A stretch of 64,000 bases of DNA from Brachynemurus nebulosus (lineage: Eukaryota; Arthropoda; Insecta; Neuroptera; Myrmeleontidae). Below, in pieces: positions 1-9,755 of the stretch. Both the position numbers and the translations under genes were made by a program. Every line of letters starts with the position of its first letter. Within the stretch, counting starts at the first letter, position 1. The notes below the pieces were generated by a model. The model had not been told where the DNA came from, did not search any database, and was given only the letters and a program-made list of their open reading frames with translations. The stretch lies in NCBI GenBank assembly GCA_035578155.1, contig JAPWDM010000069.1:254501-318500 (forward strand), given 5' to 3'.

Positions 1-402
1 AAAAAAATTTATTTCAATTATGACATATTCAAACATACATATTGTGATAATTATTTAAGCATTGAACATGCAGTATATGTACTTGATACCAACTAAATAC
101 ATTTAAAACAAATTTGTAAGCATAAAGAAATACGGTATATTTACATATAGATGTAAGAGAGAGACAACATGAAAACAGACAAAAAATATGAAAGTTACTA
201 AAAACTGAAATTTCAAGAGTAAAAAAAAAACTAAAATGAAAATGTACATATATAAGTGAACTTAAAATAATAAAACAGTATTGAATATTTAATTTTTGAA
301 ATTGACGAATCCAAACTTGGAAAAATTAGGAAGGTTTAGAATTGAAAAAGTGGATTTTTGAAGGCACATTTAAGGATATACTTAGCGCATTAGGGGAAAT
401 TA
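1..402. other. AT-rich intergenic DNA, no gene seen
   Basis: The stretch is AT-rich and low in complexity. I find no coding signal, terminal repeat or RNA gene in it. It lies downstream of the Merlin transposase remnant and may include that element's 3' end, but no matching terminal repeat was found. Confidence 0.6.
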
Positions 403-1531
403 CTATTGTTTTGAAGTTGATGGGAGTGGTTCTGTTGATGTTGCTGTATGTATATGTGTTTTGTCGGTGTATTTAATGTTTTTAACAATTTGCCAGAAAA
501 AGTTTATTTCATTTTTTTTTGTCATTTTACAATGTTTGTCAAATATATAATGCGCTAAGTATGACGCATACAAATGTTTTCGTCTACCACTGGAAGGCAT
601 TGTGGATTTTATTGCACGCCACAATGCCTCCACATTATTTGTATGCGCTCCCGTTGTGGGATCCTTAAAACATAGACTATGGTTCACGGTGAGGTGTTTA
701 TATCCTTCATTTGGATGTTTAAGTAACCTTTCCAACCATTCGAAATGATGGTAGTTCCAGACAGAATCCATTGTTTTATTAAATTAATGAGGGTGTTTTC
801 ATCTCTGGATTCTACTGGAACCATAAACACCTGACCGGACTCTCTCTCAATACCTCCAAAAATCCACTGTCCCTCTACATATTTACCTCTATTTACGTTT
901 TCCAAATTTGGACTCGCCAATTTCCACAGTTTTTCCAACACAGCCAATGGGTTGCGCATGGTCTATATACCATTCCAGAATGGCCTAAAAAGGAAAATAA
1001 ATAAAAATTAGTAATTAATGAATTAATGAACGAATTAGGAAAGTAAAAAAATGAAAAATTGAACTTCGTACCTCTCGAACAAAATTAATCCAGTCAGAAA
1101 CTGTATGCGTACTTATATTAAGTTCTTTTGCGATTCTGGGGGTATTTCCCATCTTGCATACAATTAAGTATGTTCAGAGTGTTATAGTTTTTAAGGATAA
1201 AACACTTTGGCCGAACCATGTGCCCTTACGAATGGAAGCTGTATTTCGGCAAAATTTTCCTTTTTTGTTTGATTTTTTTATTTCGTTATAGCACATCCAC
1301 GGTGGATTTTCATTTCTGAAATAAGAAGCGGAAGTAATTAACATGACTGTATTGAAATATTATTACTTTATAATAATTTGAAAATACTTACCGGTAAAAA
1401 ATTTTCATTTTGGAATTACATTTTTTACAAATTTCTTCTTTTGGCAAAACCTCCCTTTCTTGTAAAAAAGTAACAAGATTTTTAATATTTTTGGTAAGTT
1501 CTAAATAGTCAGCATAATTTTTTGGTTCCAT
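403..1531 (-). pseudogene. Merlin-superfamily (IS1016/ISXO2-like) transposase, decayed
   Basis: This is a remnant of a cut-and-paste DDE transposase. Read on the minus strand, a first exon starts near 1531 and carries a CKKC zinc-knuckle-like motif before a GTAAGT donor near 1395. A middle exon follows, with a segment ending KGTWFGQS and a helix-turn-helix-like stretch (RIAKELNISTHTVSDWI). After a second intron ending near 985 comes the catalytic core, with EGQWIFGGIERESG, a GTTIIS segment and the GAHTNNVEALW motif. Family members carry DES, SDxW and a late glutamate as catalytic residues. Here the first aspartate is glycine (IGESKF) and the second is asparagine (SNGW); only the glutamate survives. 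Frameshifts occur near 1180, 890 and 770. The exon layout is inferred from splice consensus. No terminal inverted repeats were located. Confidence 0.8.
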
Positions 1532-1867
1532 TGTTGCAATGAAGAAATGTTTTTAACGAAGGCAAAATATGAAATAATATATTTTTAAAATTTATTTAAA
1601 AGAATGTACCATTTTACAAACATAATGCACAAAATTTTATTATGTGTAATAAAATTTGATTTTGTGTTAACAACTAACGGGAGGGGTGTAAGTAAGGGGT
1701 AGTAAATATTTGTAGAAAGTAATACATAAAAAATATTTATATCTACAATTTATTTCGTATACAAAAATAAGTACCGTTATTTCAGAAATTTTACAAGTTG
1801 AAAAAAAGAAAAAAATGTTTTTTTTTTTATAAAAATATTTATTTTAAGTACAGCCGAAAGTTTTGTA

Positions 1868-2076
1868 TACATAATTTATAAATAAAAAACGGCATAGAAA
1901 TATACGCTTTACAGAGCGTGTAAATAGATCGGTCTCATTTATATAAATTTGGGGTGTCGGTGTGTGGTGACGGCGGGTGTCCGGTAGCGCCCCAAATTTA
2001 CATAAATGAAACCGATCTATTTACACACTCTGTAAAGCGTATATTTCTATGCCGTTTTTTATTTATAAATTATGTA
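1868..2076. mobile_element. Foldback MITE with 87-bp arms
   Basis: Two nearly perfect inverted arms (1868-1954 and 1990-2076) enclose a 35-base GT/GC-rich spacer. The arms read TACATAATTTATAAATAAAA at the outer end and close with CCCC/GGGG at the spacer. A flanking TA would suit a Tc1/mariner-type MITE. There is no coding content. Confidence 0.85.
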
Positions 2077-2124
2077 TAAAAAATAAAGGAAAATTATAAT
2101 TACTAGAAAAGGTCATCTCAGTGC

Positions 2125-2450
2125 TGCGTCTTGGGTTCTAATTTGTAGGATGCTACGCGTCGTGCTACTAACGACGCTTCGCGCCGTAATTTGTTGAACG
2201 CTTACGTCGATCTCATAACGGCGCTCCGCGCCGTCATTTGTGCGACGCGTAGCGTCCTGGCCAAAACGGAGCTTCGCGCCGTAATTTGTATGATGCGTAG
2301 CGTCCTGGCCAAAATGGCGCTTCGCGCCGTAATTTGTACGACGCATAGCGTCCTAGCTAAAATGGCGCATCGCGCCGTGTCGCGTAGCGTCTGAACCAAA
2401 ACGGCGCTTCGCGCCGCGACGCCTAGCGTCCTGGCAAAAACGTAACTGGT
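2125..2450. repeat. GC-rich minisatellite of about 48 bp, each unit with two short palindromes
   Basis: About six imperfect units of roughly 48 bp are arranged head to tail in otherwise AT-rich DNA. Each unit contains GGCGCTTCGCGCC (5-bp stem, 3-base loop) and GACGCGTAGCGTC (same form), joined by GTAATTTGT and CCTGGCCAAAA. The later units at 2365-2440 lack the spacer between the palindromes. Open frames across it on both strands are by-products of the repeat period, which is divisible by three, and are not genes. Confidence 0.9.
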
Positions 2451-2744
2451 CCGTAATTTGTAAGACGTGTATAAATTATGTATTAAATTATGTAACGTGT
2501 ATTAAATTATGTAAAATATAAAAATCATCTATACCGTATTACGACGCCAGTTAAAAACATATATGCGTATATATCACAGCTGGAATATATTCTCTTAACA
2601 TCGAAATTACGGCGTGTTGTAGTCCTCGACAATTTACCCAGTTTTTGTTTAATGATCTTATGTCATTTTGTTTTGACAATTTAACATTTGATCGTAGTAG
2701 TAGCTTCAAACATCTTGAAAACTGAGATTTGTGAAAGTATTACA

Positions 2745-2843
2745 ATGCATTACTACATACAACATATGTTCGATGCCGACTTGGACATCGATAAATGGAT
2801 GGAAAATATCGTTGAAAAGTTGAAGGACCTCTTGATCAAATAA
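2745..2843 (+). CDS. Possible small ORF, 32 residues
   Basis: A short frame starts at ATG 2745 and stops at TAA 2841-2843. The product would be 32 residues, acidic and amphipathic in its second half (DIDKWMENIVEKLKDLL). The stop codon lies three bases after the end of a GATCAAA stretch and is followed by a run that could serve as a poly(A) region. I recognise no family. It could be the tail of a larger lost gene or chance. Confidence 0.2.
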   Translation: MHYYIQHMFDADLDIDKWMENIVEKLKDLLIK

Positions 2844-2911
2844 AGACTTTATTAAACTTAACAAATCGTATATTTTATTTTAAAAACTAAGATTACACGC
2901 GTGATAACACT

Positions 2912-3159
2912 GTTGTAGTAATTCTAGCACCCGCCTGTGCCCTTTTATTTAATATGTACAATAATAGAAGTACATGTATGTATTTGTTAACAGAGACTGT
3001 TACAACAACTCAAAAAAAAGGAAATTTTTACAAAAAAAAAATGTAATGATGCGTGGACATCCCCACTCCTTTACGCATCATCAGCGGTGGATGTGACCTA
3101 TTCCATATAATGATAATAATTAAAAATATCTTTTACTTTGCTCAATAAGGGATCCAACA
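2912..3159 (-). repeat. Probable 3' LTR of the BEL/Pao element, with polypurine tract
   Basis: On the minus strand a polypurine tract (AAGGGGGGGA, 3162-3172) directly follows the pol gene. It is followed by TGTTGGATCC, and the segment closes about 248 bp later with CTACAACA. TG...CA ends, the adjacent polypurine tract and an AATAAA-like signal in the distal part fit an LTR. No second copy was found beside the gag half at 23 kb, so the left boundary is inferred. Confidence 0.45.
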
Positions 3160-3197
3160 TACTCCCCCCCTTGAAATATAAACGTATTTCAACACAT

Positions 3198-6150
3198 CTA
3201 TTTAGAATACGAATTTAAATTTTCCTCTGGAAGAGGACACACCTTAGAAATAGGACGAATATAAACATTCCCGCTTTTAACTTTGATCGAAACCGCTCGG
3301 ACATGTCCATCACGTCCCTCAATTACTTCAACAATTCTACCTAAACACCAATGCAATGGTGGAATATTTTCTTCTTTAACAAGAACCAAAATTCCCGGCT
3401 TAATGTCGGGTTTAAAATGTTGCCACTTGGATCTCTGTTGTAAGCAATTGAGGTACTCATTATTCCATCTTTTCCAAAATTGTTGCTTAATTTGCTTAAT
3501 TTGATTCCAGAAGGATAATTTATTAATTGGAATACTTGTCACATCCACTTCGGGGGAAGAAGTGAAGGTGTCATTTATTAAGAAATGAGCTGGTGTTAAA
3601 CATTCAAGATCATTTGGATCATTAGACAAAGAACAGAGGGGCCTAGAATTGACTATACTCTCTATTTGGCAACGAACAGTATTCAGTTCCTCGTATGTGA
3701 GGCTGGTGTTACCAATCATTCGCTTCAAATGATATTTCACAATTTTAACACCAGCCTCCCATAATCCACTCCAATGAGGAGCGTATGGGGGCATGAAATT
3801 CCAGTCCACTCCATCCTTAGCCATTGAATCATGAATCAGAGAGGCACTAGACTTATCGTTCATTAATTTATACAATTCTTTGAGCTCATTATAAGCTCCA
3901 TGGAGATTTGTCCCGTTGTCGCTGAAAACCTTTTGACATTTGCCTCTTCTGGCAATGAATATTTGCAGAGCATTCAAAAATGTTTTCGTAGTCATGTCGG
4001 AAACTAGTTCGAGATGAAGGGCCTTAGTCACCATGCACACAAATAGGCAAATATATCCCTTGGTCACCAGAGGTTTACGAATTCTAATTTGTTTTACGTT
4101 GATAGGTCCTGCATAATCAAGTCCTACATATAAAAACGGACGTACAGGGGACACTCGAGATGACGGTAAATCAGCCATAATTTGAGAAGCAGGTTTCGCT
4201 GAAAATCGAAAACAACGAACACAGCTGTGGATAATTTTGCGAACAGTGTTTCGCCCATTTAAAATCCACACCCTCCGACGGAGGGACGATAAGGTCATCT
4301 GAGGACCCGCATGAAATAATCTTTCATGTTCCCAACGGACCAATAATTTAATTACGTGGCCTTCGTTTGGAAGGATAATAGGAAATTTGTGATTTTCCGA
4401 AACATAAGGAGAATTTTTCAATCTCCCACCAACCCTAATAAGGTTTATGTTATCAAGAAACGGATTTAGAAATCTTAATTTATTTAATTTACGACTCTGA
4501 CTATTTGAACTGTTTTTAAATTCCTCCTTAAGGAAGGATATTTCCTTAGAAAAATGATTTTGCTGTAATACACGACATATGCATAGAAATGAATAATTTA
4601 ATTCTTCCACTCTTAAGAATCCAATCTTCCTTGAATCCCTATTAACGGGCCTAGAATTATGAATAAAACGCAGTATATACGCGAAACTTCGTTGTAATCG
4701 ACCAAAAGAAGAAAAATTTACAAATGACTCGACGAGATCATTAACCTTTTGACGATTGACCTGAACGGCACAAACCACTGGACGCATATCGGGCAGCTCC
4801 AGTGTAGAATGTTGCGTATACGAACAAGGCCAAGAATCCCGTGACAACGTCAACCATGATGGTCCATTCCACCAAAGTTCACAATCACGAAGTGATTCAG
4901 GGTCCATGCCTCTCGAAACAATGTCCGCAAGGTTTTCTGTAGAACTAACATGGCTCCAATGTTCCGTACTTGACAATTCCTGTATTTCGGACACTCTGTT
5001 ACCTACAAAAATATTCCAACGAGAAGCATCCGATTTAATCCAAGATAAAGCGATTGTCGAATCCGTCCAAAAATGAACGCTCTTTACTGGCAAAGGCAAG
5101 GCTTGCTCGATTATTTTCATAAATCTTACCAGCAGAACACAAGCGCAAAGCTCTAATCTGGGTAAGGTGACAGGCTTGATGGGAGCTACGCGTGACTTAG
5201 CACATACTAGCTTGGGACTGAAACTGCCCACAATTATCAGAGGAAACTAAGTAAATAGCACAACCATAAGCTTTGACTGAATTATCTGCGAAACCATGTA
5301 GTTCAAACAAGTTAGGATTTGCAGTTACTATTAGGCGCGGAATCGGCAATTTTCTAAGTGTGAGAAATTTTTCCTTTAAAGGAATCCAAACTTCCATGAT
5401 ATGAACCGGCACTTTATCGTCCCAATTTGGCTTTTCACGCCAAATCATTTGCATAATAATTTTCGCCGAAACACAAACAGGAGATATCAATCCAAGTGGA
5501 TCGAACAACTTCGCTATACAGGACAAAATCTCGCGTTTAGTATTTTTTATTTTGACTAATTCGTCGGGAACCGAAATTTGAAACATATCAGTATGAGGAT
5601 TCCAAGTCAAGCCTAATGTTTTAATTGAGGAATTCCCATCAGAAAATTGAAAGGTAAACTTTTCCCGCTTATCTCCTGGAATTTTATTCAATATAGCATC
5701 ATTAATGGAATACCATTTGTGCAACTCAAATTTTCCCTTTCCTAACAAAGTCACAAATTCTTCCTGCAAACGAAATGCATCCTCTAAGTTATTAGCCCCA
5801 GTCATGATGTCATCTATATAAGTATTCGATTCTATAGCACGCGAGGCCAAGGGGAAATCGATACCTTCATCTTCAACTAATTGGAGAAGACATCGTGTGG
5901 CTAAATAACTTGCTGACGCAGTATCGTAAATTACCCTACTTAGTTGCAAACACTTCATTTTTTCATCTGAAGAATCACACCACAAGACTCGTTGAAGAGC
6001 CTGATATTTTTCCTTAACCTTAACTTGACGATACATCATAGTTATGTCGATTATTATGGCGATAGTATAAGTTCGAAAGCGTATCAAAATGGACATTAAG
6101 TCCGACTGAACTACTGGACCAACTAGCAAGAATTTTATAGTTATCTCCAA
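3198..6150 (-). pseudogene. pol: BEL/Pao retrotransposon pol: reverse transcriptase, RNase H, integrase
   Basis: This is the polymerase polyprotein of a BEL/Pao LTR retrotransposon. Reverse transcriptase occupies about 5230-6140, with the Pao-type DITMMYRQV segment and the active-site motif YIDD. RNase H follows with FADNS, LPRLELCA and FWTDSTIA. The integrase has an HHCC-type zinc region (FHAGPQMTLSSLRRR to CVRCFRF), then core motifs GLDYAGP, FSDNGTN and WEAGVKIVKYHLKRM, so the D, D and E are present. A frameshift near 5200-5230 separates reverse transcriptase from RNase H/integrase. The reverse transcriptase N-terminus and the protease are missing, because the coding match stops at about 6140 where Polinton sequence begins. 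The gag-type segment of a BEL element in the same orientation lies at 21996-23149. Confidence 0.92.
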
Positions 6151-6242
6151 AACTCATCATTTGTAGTTATCAGTTTAATTGTTGTGAAAATTTTAATTGT
6201 TGCTGTTTAATTGTTGTGAAAAATTTAATTGTTGCTGTGAAA

Positions 6243-6653
6243 ATGGAATTCAATACTTACGAAGCTGCTGTTGCTGCTGTCCCTCAGCAAGATCGTGACG
6301 TTACTATGGAATTGCTGAGGCAATTGAATGAAACCGGGAAGGTAAAACCGTGGATAAAATTGGGTGACATGGTTATTAACAAGCTGTATAAAATTGTCGG
6401 AATTAGGCAATTACAGTCAAAATTTGACCCGACGAAAATGAAAACTGTTCTGAAGTTGGAAAATGGATATGTATCACTATCGATGAGATTCGACAATATG
6501 GAGACCCAAAAATTTGAATGGTTGAAAAACTTACCCAACATGGCTGTTGTCAACACCGGCGTTGTAGGAAAAACCTTCTCGATAGAATTCAGGGAAATTA
6601 ACTTAATGGAATATTACAATTCTGCACACTATGATCCTTCTTGTAGCGTTTAA
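6243..6653 (+). CDS. Polinton-associated protein, possible OB-fold DNA-binding protein
   Basis: An intact 136-residue frame starts at ATG 6243. The core pattern is WIKLGDMVINKLYKIVG, then a lysine-rich loop (SKFDPTKMKTVLKLENG), then YVSLSMRF. This Y-K-I, K-x-L-x-L, LP-like-R-F layout resembles small OB-fold domains, so a single-stranded-DNA-binding role during protein-primed replication is a reasonable guess, not a demonstrated function. A clear homologue, with the same WIKL, YKI, SKFD and KMKT landmarks, lies at 46950-47357 in the mini-Polinton. The gene sits at the outer end of the Polinton, converging on the 6964-7473 gene. A TCAGT initiator-like site lies at 6170-6174 in a repetitive 5' leader; any TATA element upstream falls at the junction with the BEL sequence. 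Confidence 0.6.
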   Translation: MEFNTYEAAVAAVPQQDRDVTMELLRQLNETGKVKPWIKLGDMVINKLYKIVGIRQLQSKFDPTKMKTVLKLENGYVSLSMRFDNMETQKFEWLKNLPNMAVVNTGVVGKTFSIEFREINLMEYYNSAHYDPSCSV

Positions 6654-6699
6654 ATGAAGTGGAATTGTTAACGAAACCAATGGAATGATTCTACCAAAG

Positions 6700-6922
6700 G
6701 GATTCAACAAAAATTGATATCCAAATCTCCACAAAACTTAATAGAATAATATAATTATGTATGTTGATCATAATTAAAAATTGTTTGTTATTTTATATTG
6801 TTTGTTAATAAATATTTTGAAAAATATATATATTTTTTTATTTGTTTATGTATACCCCTATTCCCCAAAAATAAAAACACACTTATTTTTTTTTTAAAAT
6901 TATTTTTATTAAAATTATAACA
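6700..6922. repeat. Polinton 3'-UTR segment repeated in inverted orientation at 21.1 kb
   Basis: The stretch between the two convergent genes (AATCTCCACAAAACTTAATA onward, through TTTGTTAATAAATATTTTGA and CCCCAAAAATAAAAACACA) matches the reverse complement of 21100-21290 with scattered substitutions. It supplies the poly(A) region of both convergent genes. Confidence 0.75.
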
Positions 6923-6963
6923 GATGTACATAGATGTAACATTTTTCAATGCATAATATTCAG

Positions 6964-7473
6964 TTACATATTATAACAATAGTGTTTGTATGTAGATATA
7001 ACGTTTTGTAATGCACAATATCCAGATAAATGACTTCCACACCGAGGGCTGTTGTAAGTTGTCACCATGGTCTGTAGCTTTGGACAGTTTAGCACTTCTT
7101 CAAGATTGATGATGCACATTGATGGTAGTAGTTGCTTAAGACATTTAACTTTCTCTCCACCCTTGACATAGATGATTCTAGTTGAATGCAAAGAATCCAA
7201 TAAAATATATTGCAACTGATCGTAGTCGATGTGACCATCCATCCAGGAAAATCCGTGATGGTGTTTTCGTAACCATCGAGCGGTTTGCTGATCTTTTACA
7301 CTCAAATAACAGAACGAAAATGGTGGTTTAAAAGTATAATGTTGTAGTACGTAGTCGTCATTGTAATAATTTTTACCAGAATCAAACTTCAGTATAGCCA
7401 GTTCTTTTATATAATAAGTTGCTTTCGTTGTATTTTGAAAGCTTTGGAAATCAACAATCGCTACGTCGGTCAT
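6964..7473 (-). CDS. Conserved Polinton protein of unknown function
   Basis: An intact 169-residue frame starts at ATG 7473. It begins VAIVDFQSFQ, has WMDGHIDYDQLQYILLD in the middle, IIYVKGGEKVKCL next, and a Cys/His-rich end (CPKL, CGSHLSGYC). The acidic residues near the start and middle recall RNase H-like or DEDD exonuclease folds, but I cannot identify the full set of catalytic residues. Proteins of this look accompany Polinton capsid genes in insects. It is the last minus-strand gene of the capsid block. It has its own promoter, with a TATA box at 7542-7549 and an initiator TCATT at 7515-7519. Confidence 0.6.
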   Translation of the reverse strand: MTDVAIVDFQSFQNTTKATYYIKELAILKFDSGKNYYNDDYVLQHYTFKPPFSFCYLSVKDQQTARWLRKHHHGFSWMDGHIDYDQLQYILLDSLHSTRIIYVKGGEKVKCLKQLLPSMCIINLEEVLNCPKLQTMVTTYNSPRCGSHLSGYCALQNVISTYKHYCYNM

Positions 7474-7514
7474 TGTAGTGATACTGCTGCTGCTGATGCA
7501 AGGTCTGAAGTAAG

Positions 7515-7549
7515 AATGATTGGCTTTGAAGTCGACTATGGCTTTTATA
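7515..7549 (-). promoter_or_regulatory. Core promoter, TATA plus TCATT initiator
   Basis: On the minus strand TATAAAAG starts at 7549 and the arthropod initiator TCATT places +1 at 7517, 32 bases downstream. The start codon of the 169-residue protein follows 44 bases later. The same spacing recurs in other Polinton promoters here. Confidence 0.55.
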
Positions 7550-8600
7550 TATATTTTGAGACGATGTTAGTCAATGAATAATATTGGACTATACGATCAT
7601 GTAACAATAAACAAAATGCCGATGTATTTTCTGGTATTTCCTTTGACGTTTTAAATTCAATTCGTATATCCACCGATCCACTTTTCAGAAATTCGTTTTG
7701 ATGAGAACAATCGATAAACATGATGGGGGCCATATTTTTGTATTCTTTTCGATTTAACAGTGGTTCATTCGTCGTTTTTTTTCGAATCATTGTATACTTC
7801 TTGAAATTTTGAATACATGTGATATGCTAGCGCATATTTATCATTTGGAAAATCTAAATTCAGATCTATGTATGGATATTTTTCTGAATTCAAATACACC
7901 TTCACAGCAAAGAGGTCGCAATGATCAAAAATGCTAGCGTTTTTCTCTTTTTTATTACGTCGATCTGTTTGTAACGCGAATATAATATAACGCGGTTTTT
8001 TCAGCTGAGTCGTTGTTTTCACAGTCCAAATGTTGTGTTTCGTTGTTGGAATCGCTGGTTGTATGTGCATATCCCAAGTGCGAAAGGCGATTGGTATATC
8101 TTGACCATTTTCCACAATTTCTAGTAACTTTAATTTCGACTCATCAGAAATAGTTACGTGCGGAACCATCCATTGGATTTTGTGTATATGGAAAGTGACG
8201 TCATCCGTTGTTGAAACAATTGCGTCAAGATCCGTTCGTGCGCGAATCATAATCAGTTGATGTTTTGCATTAATAATAACTTTTTTATAATGGTTAGCGA
8301 AACCAAACATTCGATCCAACGGTAGACAAAAGTTAATGTAACCTTTGTCGGATACTTTGACTTTTTCATCTAGACCACACCATCCCGCGTTTTGTAATTG
8401 TTGACCTTGATTTTTATTTAATGATAGATAATTGAGCAGTGTAGTTGTTGGAACAACGTATTTACATTGATCAATCTCCACATCGTTTAGTTCATATCGC
8501 ATTTCTTCAAACAGGTAGGCCATTGAGTTATTGCTTAACTCAGCTGTAGCCGAAACTGTTTGATTGTACGGGTTTCTCTTCGTTAAATACCAACATTTCT
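7545..8600 (-). pseudogene. Polinton major capsid protein (double jelly-roll), broken
   Basis: This would be the main shell protein of a Polinton virion. One frame (7765-8523) has the family segments MAYLFEEMRYELNDVEID, GYINFCLPLDRMFGF, and a WDMHI region. A second frame (7545-7790) has the C-terminus (IMFIDCSHQNEFLKSG, HDRIVQYY). The two overlap, showing a frameshift between about 7765 and 7790. Upstream of ATG 8523 the same frame stays open to at least 8598 (KRNPYNQ), so that methionine is internal. The family's usual N-terminal stretch between NPYNQ and the LFEE motif appears missing, suggesting an internal deletion. The gene lies directly downstream of the penton gene on the same strand. 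Family assignment rests on pattern recognition. Confidence 0.75.
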
Positions 8601-9304
8601 TATGCTCGTTTTAAGTGTAATTTAACCGTTACCGTTTCGCCTCGAAAATTAATCAAATCACCGTCCTGATCCACAATACGTAGCACTAGAGATGTTATCC
8701 GTTGCACGCTCACGGGCATATAGATGATTGTACTCGGCGACTCACTTATTTTATACCCAGCTTCAACTTGTATGGAAAATGAATATATATTATGCGCTTG
8801 TATGTTGTTCAGGTAGCTGTTTGTTGTAATATTCGTCTCAATTTGTACCAGATTGACTTTCATAATGTTTGTTGGCTTATTCGAATTATGATAGTGATAC
8901 TTCTCCAATTTTCGTTTATTAAAACCTAACAACGATCCAATACTTCGTTCTTTATCGAAATGCATTGTCTCCGTACATTTTATTGAACTTTTCAATGTGT
9001 TGTTATTCGCGCGCAGTAAAAGTTGAGCATTAACATTTGCCTTACCACTTCTTGTTAACATATCATCTATATAAGCTTCCAAATCTTCTAAGTCATAATT
9101 ACCAACAGGTATCTCGATGATGTGTAGATTTTCATCGTTATCACCAAAATGAAACAAATTATTTGTTTTATCTACATTTGGTACAGAATTATACGTCTCG
9201 AAATTCACCAGTCCGCAAACGTAATCACCAGGTAATTCGATAGGTGGAAAATAATCTGCAGTTAATACTGATGAGTCTCCACTTAAGGTTAATGTGAACG
9301 ACAT
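8600..9304 (-). CDS. Polinton minor capsid (penton-like) protein
   Basis: An intact 234-residue frame starts at ATG 9304, with the characteristic start SFTLTLSGDSSVLTADYFPP, then GDYVCGLVNFETYNS. The middle is beta-rich and the end reads GETVTVKLHLKRA. In Polintons this small single-jelly-roll protein is the penton that fills the capsid vertices next to the double-jelly-roll major capsid protein. It lies just upstream of the broken major capsid gene on the same strand. No frame break is visible, in contrast with its neighbours. Confidence 0.78.
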   Translation of the reverse strand: MSFTLTLSGDSSVLTADYFPPIELPGDYVCGLVNFETYNSVPNVDKTNNLFHFGDNDENLHIIEIPVGNYDLEDLEAYIDDMLTRSGKANVNAQLLLRANNNTLKSSIKCTETMHFDKERSIGSLLGFNKRKLEKYHYHNSNKPTNIMKVNLVQIETNITTNSYLNNIQAHNIYSFSIQVEAGYKISESPSTIIYMPVSVQRITSLVLRIVDQDGDLINFRGETVTVKLHLKRA

Positions 9305-9354
9305 GATGTTTAAGATACAAATAAAACTAGGTTATACATTACAATCATATTTAT

Positions 9355-9755
9355 TTATGCAAAATTGTTTTTGTTACATAAAAATTCCAAACAAAGATGT
9401 CCACACTTAAACTCATTATAATTTTGATAAACATTATAGTTATATTTTGTTTCCACGAAGATATTTCACAACTTCAGTAGGTGGTGGTAAATGGTAAATT
9501 TCCATAACTATCAAAATATTCCACATTCTTGGCGTTTTTTGCGTATGCTACCCAATGACTTCCGGGTCCAAATGAACTATCTAAATTAACAACACCACAC
9601 TCATTTCTCCATGGTCGCTTTGGCAATTCATCTCTCATAAATACACCACGGAAATTTGGTAAATGTGTGTTTCCAAACCGATAGATGTCGCGATCAGTTA
9701 ACGGTCTATTGGGTAGCTTGCTTAGTGGTTTTTTGATTCGACAGAAAGTCCCCAT
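9355..9755 (-). pseudogene. Adenovirus-type (Ulp1-like) capsid maturation protease, broken
   Basis: This is the maturation cysteine protease of Polintons and adenoviruses. The open frame 9474-9755 has NFRGVFMRDELP, then NECGVVNLD, GSHWVAY (catalytic His) and EYFDSYG (acidic residue). It stops early. A 7-base direct duplication (ATTTACC twice, near 9490-9503) shifts the frame just after the SYGNL segment. The remainder, with the CGHLCLEFL motif carrying the catalytic Cys, is readable in other frames down to TAA 9355, past a second single-base shift in an A run near 9440. The protease is therefore inactive in this copy. Its start overlaps the 3' end of the phospholipase gene by 34 bases. Confidence 0.8.

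Noticed and set aside
2113..2399. Overlapping open frames on both strands in the minisatellite
   Set aside because: The repeat unit length is divisible by three and stop-poor, so frames stay open by structure; the products are repeats of the unit.
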